Shown one piece after another: positions 18,441 to 26,072 of a DNA stretch of 47,903 nucleotides. How positions within the stretch are numbered: the first letter of the stretch is position 1; every line of letters starts with the position of its first letter. The translations under genes were made by a program, and so were the position numbers. This DNA is from Prevotella sp. UBA4268 (GTDB lineage Bacteria; Bacteroidota; Bacteroidia; Bacteroidales; Bacteroidaceae). The DNA lies in contig DGWC01000071.1 in the NCBI GenBank assembly GCA_002395135.1, positions 1 through 47,903 on the forward strand. The letters run 5' to 3'. The notes beneath the pieces were generated by a model. That model made no database searches and was not told the origin of the DNA. It worked only from the letters and a program-made list of their open reading frames with translations.

Positions 18441-19805
18441 TTATCTTTTCGCTCTTGCAGGCGATGTTTTCATTTGCTTTTTGGCACCGGAAGTGGACGG
18501 AATCGTTTTACTTTCACTTAAACCGCAGCGATTACAAGTGTGCATCTCTTCTCCTGATTCTGTTGGCGTTGGTGGGGTGATGGTTATCCATTCTCCCCAA
18601 TCATGTCCAAGAGCAGGCAGGCTCTCTTCCCCAACAGTCTCACCACACCTTAAACAGAATCGCGATGCGACCCCACTTTCCGTACATGTGGGGGGCAACG
18701 TGGTCACCCATTCACCGACATCATGTCCCAGAGCAGGAATAGATTCCGTAGAAACGGTCTCTCCGCACGTTACACACTGATATAAAAGACTACCCGCTTC
18801 TGTGCATGTAGGTTCATTGGTGAAGGAACTTAGACTATGCCCAAAGGCAGGGATATTATTAGTCTGCAAAACTAAACCACAAATATCGCAAACCATCTGA
18901 ACTATGCCATCAGTTGTACATGACGGTTCTGACACCTCTTTTGTAACAGGCACATGCTCATGACCTTCAAGAGTAACACTTGAAGAATAGCAAAAGCCTT
19001 GTTTCAGTTCAACCGTTTTCTGGAAACTTTCTTCCTTACCGTCTTCCTTTATCACAGAGAACGTATAGGTTTCACTGCCCGCTATCGGGTCGGCAGACAA
19101 TGCCACATACACCGTGCTTGCCAGTTTCGGCAGATTCACCTCGATATCGCCCTTCTCAGATTCACCCCCGAAACTGATGGTTTTAAAGAGCATATCCCCT
19201 TCCGAGTGAACCGTCAGTTTGCTCACTTTGACAGGCAAACCGTCATCAGTTCGAAACTCCAGGCGCAGCATGCTCTGCAGATTCTTGAAACGGGCCGTAC
19301 CTGTCTTGAGTTTTCCACCTTCAACCGACGCAACAAGCACGTCGGCCGCGGCAAAGTCGTATTTCTGCAAGCCCTCGAATGTGCCGTCCTGCCCAGTAAA
19401 GCAGAACGCATCTTTCTCCGTGTCATAGTTATAGAGCAGCATCAGGTCGTCGCTCGCGCTATATTTCCTTGTCAGCGTTCCAGTCAGATTGGCCTTTGCT
19501 CCGTTGGCATCGGGACTTAGCGTGCCTTCATCGAGATAGCCCGTGGAATAGTTGAACACACAAACCTTGTCGGAGGTATTGAACACGGCATTCAGGCTGT
19601 TGCCGTCCAATTCCACGGCACGGGTCTCCACGCCCATCGTGGAAGGAATGCTCACGCTCAGTTTCTCGCCCCCGCTCATCAGCGACCATACATCTTCACC
19701 GTTGCACGACAGCAGCAGTGGTATCACCAGCAACCCGCCCGCGAGCATGCTGGCATTCTTCATCATTCTGAAATAACTCTTCATGGTTTTCGCTTGTTTA
19801 GTCAT
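18441..19805 (-). CDS. Fimbrillin-like lipoprotein with C-terminal CxxC repeats
   Basis: The 454-residue product has a type II signal peptide with lipobox PLLLSC. The frame offers starts at 19805 and 19784, and the second gives a shorter N region. Residues from about 45 to 280 resemble fimbrillin-like beta domains of Bacteroidota surface proteins (TRAVELDGNSLNAVF, DKVCVFNYSTG). Residues about 295-428 are four repeats of 38-40 residues. Each holds PTCTExG, then a CxxCG pair, then IPALGHD; cysteine pairs are CDIC, CVTC, CLRC and CNRC. The fourth repeat has lost the first cysteine (PTPTESG). The last 26 residues are basic. Such CxxC repeats resemble zinc-ribbon-like modules of Gram-positive surface proteins; that comparison is from memory. 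It shares a transcript with the 53-residue ORF upstream. Function is unknown, with surface adhesion plausible. Confidence 0.7.
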   Translation of the reverse strand: MTKQAKTMKSYFRMMKNASMLAGGLLVIPLLLSCNGEDVWSLMSGGEKLSVSIPSTMGVETRAVELDGNSLNAVFNTSDKVCVFNYSTGYLDEGTLSPDANGAKANLTGTLTRKYSASDDLMLLYNYDTEKDAFCFTGQDGTFEGLQKYDFAAADVLVASVEGGKLKTGTARFKNLQSMLRLEFRTDDGLPVKVSKLTVHSEGDMLFKTISFGGESEKGDIEVNLPKLASTVYVALSADPIAGSETYTFSVIKEDGKEESFQKTVELKQGFCYSSSVTLEGHEHVPVTKEVSEPSCTTDGIVQMVCDICGLVLQTNNIPAFGHSLSSFTNEPTCTEAGSLLYQCVTCGETVSTESIPALGHDVGEWVTTLPPTCTESGVASRFCLRCGETVGEESLPALGHDWGEWITITPPTPTESGEEMHTCNRCGLSESKTIPSTSGAKKQMKTSPARAKR

Positions 19806-19825
19806 TGGTAACGATGCCCGAAGGC

Positions 19826-19987
19826 TTAAATCCCTATAAATTCGCCGTAGCCGTTTCGCGTGCCGTCGGCATCGCCGCTCACGGTGTTCATTTCCGTCTC
19901 GTCATCATAATAGTCGGTAATGCCGATGGCGGGACTTTCATACTTTTTCTTCCCTGCGTCGAAGATTCCTAAAATCATTTTTCTCAT
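19826..19987 (-). CDS. Small 53-residue protein of unknown function
   Basis: An ATG at 19987 opens a 53-codon frame ending with TAA at 19826-19828. The peptide begins MRKMILGIFDAGKKKYESPA, has an acidic middle (DYYDDETEMN) and ends GEFIGI. It lies 58 bp downstream of a full housekeeping promoter match and 20 bp before the fimbrillin-like gene, so it should be the first gene of that transcript. It has no signal peptide or membrane segment. A basic KKKYE.P lead followed by a short acidic, Gly/Asp-rich tail recalls small uncharacterised proteins often found beside surface-protein genes in Prevotella, an impression from memory that I could not test. It could be a leader peptide, a modified-peptide precursor or a chaperone-like partner. 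Confidence 0.6.
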   Translation of the reverse strand: MRKMILGIFDAGKKKYESPAIGITDYYDDETEMNTVSGDADGTRNGYGEFIGI

Positions 19988-20044
19988 AAGCCTATTGTTT
20001 TATGGTTTGTTATTCTAATCGTTTTTGCAACTGATTTATTTTTG

Positions 20045-20075
20045 CAAATATAATGAAAATGACTGAAACGACAAA
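20045..20075 (-). promoter_or_regulatory. Promoter of the small ORF / fimbrillin-like unit
   Basis: On the minus strand TTTG (complement of 20072-20075), 19 nt, then TATATTTG (complement of 20045-20052) is a full consensus match. Transcription would start near 20038, leaving a leader of about 50 nt before the small ORF. Confidence 0.75.
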
Positions 20076-20309
20076 GCAAATTGCAGAAAAATATGACAAA
20101 GAACATGCATTCTGCCATTCTTCTGCCCCCTTTTTCACCACTGCATCCTTTCTCGCTCATCGCTCTATCTGACATCAACAGCCGCTGCCACCGCTTCCGC
20201 TCTTTGGCCGGATACTCCTGGCGGCACATGGCTCTGGATGATGAAAAGTGGCAGAATGGAAGCGCCAATGCGCCCGTTTTCTGCATCCGTTGCAGCAGAA
20301 CGCAAAAGT
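20076..20309. other. Intergenic stretch with the left flank of repeat copy 2
   Basis: I see no supported gene here; the open frames on both strands lack family features. Positions 20254-20287 form a 34-bp block that matches 47067-47100 at about 26 of 34 positions. In both places the block ends 23 bp before the first dyad of the adjacent repeat array, so it is part of the repeat element. Confidence 0.6.
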
Positions 20310-20390
20310 AAATCATATTGATTTGAACGATAAATCAAATTGATTTGAAAAGTAAATCATATTGATTTGCCCGGTAAATCATATTGATTT
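20310..20390. repeat. Array of four 15-bp dyads at 22-bp period (copy 2a)
   Basis: Units start at 20310, 20332, 20354 and 20376. Three are AAATCATATTGATTT and one is AAATCAAATTGATTT, all with perfect AAATCA/TGATTT arms. Spacers are GAACGAT, GAAAAGT and GCCCGGT (7 bp each). The period is exactly 22 bp. Confidence 0.9.
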
Positions 20391-20420
20391 GCTGCAACAA
20401 TACGATAGGTTCTCAGCAGT

Positions 20421-20501
20421 AATTTAATGTAATTTGCTGAGTAAATTAACTTAATTTGAAAAGCAAATTAATATAATTTGCACGGTAAATTAATGTAATT
20501 T
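20421..20501. repeat. Array of four 15-bp dyads at 22-bp period (copy 2b)
   Basis: Units start at 20421, 20443, 20465 and 20487 with AAATTA/TAATTT arms; the first unit has AATTTA in its left arm. Spacers are GCTGAGT, GAAAAGC and GCACGGT. Every arm differs from copy 2a by the same T/C and A/G pair, so symmetry is kept. It is separated from copy 2a by 30 bp. Confidence 0.9.
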
Positions 20502-20594
20502 GCTGAAGCATGGCAGCGAATCCGGAAGAGGAAAGTGCCTGTTTTCAGGCTCCATTGCGGCTGATTGGAGAATGCGCTTTATTGCATTGAACGG

Positions 20595-20648
20595 GAAAAA
20601 GCAGAAGAGCCACGCTGAGAATGTGATTATTCTCGGACGTGGCTCTTC
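20595..20648 (-). terminator. Terminator of the GH28-SusC-SusD operon
   Basis: GAAGAGCCACG (20604-20614) pairs perfectly with CGTGGCTCTTC (20638-20648), with an inner GAGAAT/ATTCTC stem. Read on the minus strand it follows the susD stop by 83 bp and is trailed by TGCTTTTTCCC. Confidence 0.8.
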
Positions 20649-20731
20649 CTTATCAACCAATGCCTGCGGTCAGGGCTTGGCGGACTGTTCGCCGTGTCAA
20701 CCCCTGCCATTCACGGCATTCGGCTGTCTGA

Positions 20732-22429
20732 TTAGTAACCGGGATTCTGCTTCCAGTTGGTGTTCTTGTTCAGGACGTCCTGCGGAATGGGGAATATGCG
20801 GCACTCTTTGTCGAAGCGGGCTGTGGGGAATCCCTTGCGGTGGAATCCGTACTCATCCTCGAAGTGACCGAAACGAATCATGTCGTTGCGGCGCCAGTTC
20901 TCATCGAAGAGCTCACGGCCACGCTCCAGATAGATGTCATTGAGGCTCGGGGTGCCACTAAGGGTTGGAGCATTGACATAAGAGCGGATCTGGTTGAACA
21001 GGCTTTGTGCTGTCTGACCATTGGTAGCACTTGCACCACGTGCGATAGCCTCTGCCTTGGTGAGCAGGATGTCGGCATAACGGAAGATAGGCAGGTCGTT
21101 GTCCTGGTTACGACCGTTACTATAGTTTGCACGAGTAACGAAGTACTTCACACTCTTGTAACCCTGACTCCATCCCTTTACATCCTTACCAGTATTCAAT
21201 ACCGCACAATCTACAGGATAGCTGGAAGGATTCTTGATACCATCAGCATATTCGATATAGTGAGCTACACTATTAGCATCGGTATATTTCAGACGGATGG
21301 TCTTGTCTAATGAGATAGCCTCTCCTTTATATTTATAAGGAGTAGATGTCTTTGCAAAAGTGGTTGCATCGAACATATAGATCTGTCCGGCAAGGATGTT
21401 CTCCTGACGATCATCCGATGGAAGAGCCATCAGCACGTCGGCAAATTCAGGACTGATAGAGAAGTTGCCACCGGAAGAGTTGCCGATGTCATCACCAAAG
21501 TAGCCTGCTCCACCATTACCATCGTTACGTCCTTGACGCCAGATACGTGGACGACAATACTGGAATCCTTGTGCAGTGATAGCGTCGAACGGCATAGCAT
21601 AGATGAAATCCTTGATCTGAGGACCATTGGTAGGCCAGAACTTTGTCCGGTAACCGTTAGCACCTTCAGAAAGGCTGAACTTACCACTCTGAATAATATC
21701 GTCACAGAGAGCGACAACATCGTTCAGATGCTCATTGCTATAGTTGGCAGCATCGTATGCTGTTACGCTGGAAGCGGTATATACCGGCCAGTTGATATAC
21801 AGTTTGGCGAGAAGTGCCTCTGCTGCATAACGTGTCGGTTTTCCGTAGGTCGTTATATCAACAGAAGTGGTGAGGATAGGTATGATCGCTTTCAACTCAC
21901 TCTCAATCCAGCGAGCCACATCACCGCGTGGAGCACGTTCGATCATTTCGCCTTCAGTTGCCAAATGGTCAAGGATAGGTGTGTCTCCAAAACTGTCCAT
22001 CAGGATCCAAGTATAGTAAGCACGCATATAACGAGCCTGAGCGGTGGCATCACTCTCTTCGCCACCCATATCAACAATAACACGATTGGCCTTGGTGATA
22101 CCGGCTGTCACATCCTCATACCAGCCTGTGCACGCACTGCTGGCGTTAAAGTTATGCAAAGAACATTGTGCATAAATACCACCGTCGGCATAGTCACCGT
22201 CGAAACTGATACCTACCCACTCATCAGAAGAAAGGGCCTGAGCCTCCATGTATCGACGACCGAGCGTACCACGCAAATGGAAATAGACATCGGCCATCTT
22301 AGCCTCAATGGCCTCAGGAGTATTTGGATACTCCGTATATTGTGCCTGAGGGGTCACGTCTAAATCTGTACAGCTGGCGGTAAGAGCTATCAGTCCAGCT
22401 GCGAATAAAACCTTTATATTTGTTTTCAT
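20732..22429 (-). CDS. SusD/RagB-family outer-membrane lipoprotein (pectin-type locus)
   Basis: This 565-residue surface glycan-binding lipoprotein has a type II signal with lipobox LTASC and lipidated C20. SusD features include the TDLDVTPQAQYTEYP start, TPR-like helices (ARYMRAYYTWILMDSFGDTPIL) and the C-terminal DIYLERGRELFDENWRRNDMIRFG region leading to RIFPIPQDVLNKN and a final NPGY. It is 20 bp downstream of the SusC-OmpA gene and last in the GH28-SusC-SusD operon. Its likely ligand is a pectic oligosaccharide because of the GH28 gene; that is inference. Confidence 0.93.
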   Translation of the reverse strand: MKTNIKVLFAAGLIALTASCTDLDVTPQAQYTEYPNTPEAIEAKMADVYFHLRGTLGRRYMEAQALSSDEWVGISFDGDYADGGIYAQCSLHNFNASSACTGWYEDVTAGITKANRVIVDMGGEESDATAQARYMRAYYTWILMDSFGDTPILDHLATEGEMIERAPRGDVARWIESELKAIIPILTTSVDITTYGKPTRYAAEALLAKLYINWPVYTASSVTAYDAANYSNEHLNDVVALCDDIIQSGKFSLSEGANGYRTKFWPTNGPQIKDFIYAMPFDAITAQGFQYCRPRIWRQGRNDGNGGAGYFGDDIGNSSGGNFSISPEFADVLMALPSDDRQENILAGQIYMFDATTFAKTSTPYKYKGEAISLDKTIRLKYTDANSVAHYIEYADGIKNPSSYPVDCAVLNTGKDVKGWSQGYKSVKYFVTRANYSNGRNQDNDLPIFRYADILLTKAEAIARGASATNGQTAQSLFNQIRSYVNAPTLSGTPSLNDIYLERGRELFDENWRRNDMIRFGHFEDEYGFHRKGFPTARFDKECRIFPIPQDVLNKNTNWKQNPGY

Positions 22430-22449
22430 AATGTCATCTATAGTCTAAG

Positions 22450-25400
22450 TTATTTAACTTCTGAGATAATCACCGAGCGACTCAGCTGAGGATCGTTCAA
22501 GAACATCGTGTCAACACCACCCTTGGCATCGAGAGTAAGCTGATCAGCTGATACACCGTACATCTGAGTGAGTACGTCATACACATTCTTTGCGCGCTGC
22601 TGTGCCAAAACGGCGTTACGCTCTGCACTACCAGTCTGCTTGTCTGCATATCCTACCACAGAGAACTTCTTGCCAGGAACGGTCTTAATCATCTCTGCTA
22701 CATACTGCAGATTAACCTTCTCACGATCCTGTACATTTGTCTCATTAATATTGAAGTTGACGAAGTGAGGATAAGTAATAAACTCCTTGCTTCTAATCAC
22801 CTCAGTCTTTACCTCTGGCTTGCGGTTCTTCAACTGATTGTTCTCAGCGATCAAACGGTTGATCTCACCGTTCAGACGATCCACCTCAGCGTTGTTAGCT
22901 GCATACATCGGAGCAACAGGAGATTTCTTCTCAGCTGCCTGGCTGCCGAAGTTAACCTTGACACCAACGATGAAAGAACGAGTATGAGGATAGAAACTTT
23001 CACGATAGTCGATACCAGGATCCAAACCACCAAGGTTCACCTCTGGGTCGATACCCTTATAACCAGTCAGGGTGAACAAGTTATTGCATGTTCCATAGAG
23101 TTGCATAGACTCAGCCCAACCACCGAGGTTCTTAATGGTATAACCTAATGTCAGTGAAGACAGACGCAGGTAGTCACCCTTCTCTAAGTAGTTGTCACCA
23201 GGAATATGTGCATTGGCATCAGCCTTCCACTTAGAGTCGCCGATACGTTCTGCCAATACGTTCTTACCTCCTGCCAAGTGACCCTGGAAGCTATAGTGTG
23301 CGCGGGTAGCATTCATAATCTTGTTGCCTAAGACACCCTGTACGAATGCTGTCAGACTCCAGTTCTTCCAGTTGATGCTGTTATTCCATCCATAAACGAG
23401 TTTTGGCTGTGCGCAGCCCACCTTAGTCTTGTCTTCATAAAGCGGATTTGAGGTTACCCAGTTGCCGTTAGCATCCTGATAGGTGTCTTCCTGTATCTTA
23501 CCTTCAGCGGTCTTGTGGGCATCGAGGTCGTGTACAAGGAATACAGAGTTACCATTGCTGTCGTAACCAGCATGCTGGTAGGTCCAGAAGGTACCGATAG
23601 GCTCACCTTCCATGATACGCTGCACTTCTGCTCTAGAAGATATACCACCAATATTCGGGTTACCCCAGTCAACATAATCTACACTATAGGTAGAGTTAGA
23701 CAGTTTGTCAACGGTGTTCTTGTTGTGTGAAAGGTTGAGTGTTGACTGCCACTCGAAGTTCTTTGTCCTTACAGGGATAACATTTAAGGTGAACTCAATA
23801 CCCTTGTTGGTGATATTACCAACGTTAGCCATTATTGTGTTAACAGGATAGATACTGGTAGAAACTGCGTAGCTCCAGATCAGGTCTGTGGTCTTCTTGT
23901 TGTATAATTCAATGCTACCATTGATACGACCGCCCAGGAATGCATAGTCCAAACCAACATTGAGCATGGCTGTGCGCTCCCACTTCAGTTCAGGATTGGG
24001 GTTGTTGTTCACATAAATGGTATAATAGCTCTTAGTGGCACCTGATGGAAGAACATAATCCCAGGGGCTACCACCAACGCTATAGGTTGAAATAGCGTCA
24101 TAGGCACCGAAGCCCATAGCGTTACCGCTGACACCGTAACCTACACGTAGTTTCAACTGATCGAATACGTTTTGGTTCTTCATGAAACCTTCCTCAGTGA
24201 TGTTCCATGCGATACTTCCTGATGGGAAAGTACCCCAACGGTGATCCTTGCCGAATACAGAAGAACCGTCGCGACGGATGGTTGCCTGCAGCATATAACG
24301 ACTCTTATATGAGTAGTTCAGACGTCCGTAGAATGAGATGTTACGGATTCTTGTACGTGCACCGCTGCTAACATCATTCATACCATTCTTCATGTCACTT
24401 GCGTAACGCAAATTCAAGAAACCTGTCTGATCAGTGAAGAATCTGTTTACAGTAACACCAAAACCATCGTTACCAACGCGCTCCTCCCAGGAGTAACCGG
24501 CCATCAGACCTAACTTGTGGGCCTTGTTAATAGTTACATCATAGTTACCATAGGTCTCAAATGTCTGATTGTGACGCATGTAGGTATCACGGTGGGCACG
24601 TCCGTCATAATCATCGAATATCTGTGTCTGGCGCGTCTGATACCAGCTATAGACGTTTTGATCGCTGTCATAAGAGTAATTAGCATTCCATGTGAATCCC
24701 TTGAAGAGCTTCAGAGATGCCTTGGCGATATACTGGATGTGCTTCCACTCATTCTGACTTGGGTCTTCGTAAATCAAAGACATGGGGTTGTAGTTGGCTG
24801 AACCTATGTAGCTTCTATACCATGTGCCATCCTCATTACGGACAGGGTTGGTGGGAGAATAATAGTACATAGCGTCGAGCACACTGAAACCGGCGTTATC
24901 TCCGGAACTTGCATTGAAAGGAACCATCTTTTGTTTTCCCTGTGCGGCGTTCAAACCAACTGACAACTCCAGATGATCCTTCAAGATACTGGTGGTCAGC
25001 AAGGTACGTGCATTAACACGGTTCATACCAGTACCGAGGATAACACCTTCACGGTTCATATAGTTGATAGAACCCATATATTTGGTCTTGGCATTACCGC
25101 CAGAGATGCTTACATTGTGATTGTGGCTGATACCTGTGCGAAGAACTTCATCCTGCCAGTTGGTATCACCGCCGCCATCCTGCTCAGAACCGATCAGGCC
25201 TGAAGAACGGAGCTGACTTGCAGAAGCCATATCCAGGGTCTTGAGCACCTTGTCGAAAGCTACATAACCGTTGTATGTTACGTTTGTACGTCCTTCCTGT
25301 CCGCTCTTGGTTGTAATGATGATCACACCGTTGGCAGCCTTAGAACCGTAGATAGCTGTTGCAGAGGCATCGCGCAATACATCAATACTCTCAACATCAT

Positions 25401-26004
25401 CGGGTGCTACCATAGCGGGATCCACACCTGGGATACCGTCGATGACATAGTAGGGTGACATGGCATCACCTGTACGCAGTGAAGAAGCACCACGCAGAGT
25501 GATAGAAGATCCGCCGTTGGGGTCACCAGAGGTGGTAACGGTCAGACCGGCAACCTTACCTTGCAGCATAGATGCAGGATCGGTGAAGACACCGCGGTTC
25601 AGGTCTTCTGCCTTTACCGTTGTAATAGAAGAGGTGACATCCTTACGGCGCATGGTGCCGTAACCAACCACCACCACTTCTTCCAGAAGAGCATTGTCTT
25701 CGGAAAGGCTTACGTTCATTGCGCTGCCTGAGGCGGTAACAGTCTTTGAGGTGTAACCCACATAAGAGAACTGCACCTGCTTGCCCGGGGCAACGTTCAG
25801 CGAATAGCGACCGTCGAGATCGGTGACCGTGCCATTCTGAGTACCTACTTCCATGACAGTCACACCAATCAGGGGTTCTCCCTTAGCGTCGGTAACGACA
25901 CCAGAAACCCTGCTCTGTGCGATTGCGATGGTACTACTTACTAAGAAACACATGAAGAGCACTGTCTTCAGTATTCCCTGCTTAAGATTTTGTACTTTTA
26001 GCAT
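22450..26004 (-). CDS. SusC-like TonB-dependent transporter fused to an OmpA-like domain
   Basis: The 1184-residue protein starts with a signal peptide (VSSTIAIAQ, cut near residue 30). It has a carboxypeptidase-like domain (GEPLIGVTVMEVGTQNGTV), a plug (YYVIDGIPGVDPAMVAPDDV, DVLRDASATAIYGSKAANG) and a SusC barrel that would end near F1019 (VGVKVNFG). Instead of stopping there it continues about 165 residues. A linker holds a short coiled coil (EVDRLNGEINRLIAENNQL), followed by an OmpA-like peptidoglycan-binding domain. That domain keeps the two diaminopimelate-contacting residues, D1121 in VVGYADK and R1137 in AQQRAKNV. The barrel C terminus is periplasmic, so the added domain could anchor the transporter to the cell wall. 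There is no STN domain. It lies between GH28 (68 bp upstream) and SusD (20 bp downstream). Confidence 0.93.
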   Translation of the reverse strand: MLKVQNLKQGILKTVLFMCFLVSSTIAIAQSRVSGVVTDAKGEPLIGVTVMEVGTQNGTVTDLDGRYSLNVAPGKQVQFSYVGYTSKTVTASGSAMNVSLSEDNALLEEVVVVGYGTMRRKDVTSSITTVKAEDLNRGVFTDPASMLQGKVAGLTVTTSGDPNGGSSITLRGASSLRTGDAMSPYYVIDGIPGVDPAMVAPDDVESIDVLRDASATAIYGSKAANGVIIITTKSGQEGRTNVTYNGYVAFDKVLKTLDMASASQLRSSGLIGSEQDGGGDTNWQDEVLRTGISHNHNVSISGGNAKTKYMGSINYMNREGVILGTGMNRVNARTLLTTSILKDHLELSVGLNAAQGKQKMVPFNASSGDNAGFSVLDAMYYYSPTNPVRNEDGTWYRSYIGSANYNPMSLIYEDPSQNEWKHIQYIAKASLKLFKGFTWNANYSYDSDQNVYSWYQTRQTQIFDDYDGRAHRDTYMRHNQTFETYGNYDVTINKAHKLGLMAGYSWEERVGNDGFGVTVNRFFTDQTGFLNLRYASDMKNGMNDVSSGARTRIRNISFYGRLNYSYKSRYMLQATIRRDGSSVFGKDHRWGTFPSGSIAWNITEEGFMKNQNVFDQLKLRVGYGVSGNAMGFGAYDAISTYSVGGSPWDYVLPSGATKSYYTIYVNNNPNPELKWERTAMLNVGLDYAFLGGRINGSIELYNKKTTDLIWSYAVSTSIYPVNTIMANVGNITNKGIEFTLNVIPVRTKNFEWQSTLNLSHNKNTVDKLSNSTYSVDYVDWGNPNIGGISSRAEVQRIMEGEPIGTFWTYQHAGYDSNGNSVFLVHDLDAHKTAEGKIQEDTYQDANGNWVTSNPLYEDKTKVGCAQPKLVYGWNNSINWKNWSLTAFVQGVLGNKIMNATRAHYSFQGHLAGGKNVLAERIGDSKWKADANAHIPGDNYLEKGDYLRLSSLTLGYTIKNLGGWAESMQLYGTCNNLFTLTGYKGIDPEVNLGGLDPGIDYRESFYPHTRSFIVGVKVNFGSQAAEKKSPVAPMYAANNAEVDRLNGEINRLIAENNQLKNRKPEVKTEVIRSKEFITYPHFVNFNINETNVQDREKVNLQYVAEMIKTVPGKKFSVVGYADKQTGSAERNAVLAQQRAKNVYDVLTQMYGVSADQLTLDAKGGVDTMFLNDPQLSRSVIISEVK

Positions 26005-26072
26005 AATTGTTAGTTAAATAATTAGTATTGAAATGATAATATTTTCAGACTGGACTGTTGCTTATGCATCGA

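Noticed and set aside
19984..20316. 110-residue minus-strand open frame and a 76-residue plus-strand frame in the same gap
   Set aside because: The minus frame runs across a full promoter match and the small-ORF start, and both are Cys/Arg/Ser-rich without motifs. They overlap the repeat element flank.
20310..20501. CRISPR array
   Set aside because: The repeating units are 15-bp dyads with constant 7-bp spacers, and spacers recur between loci. CRISPR spacers are unique and near 30 bp, and no cas gene is present.
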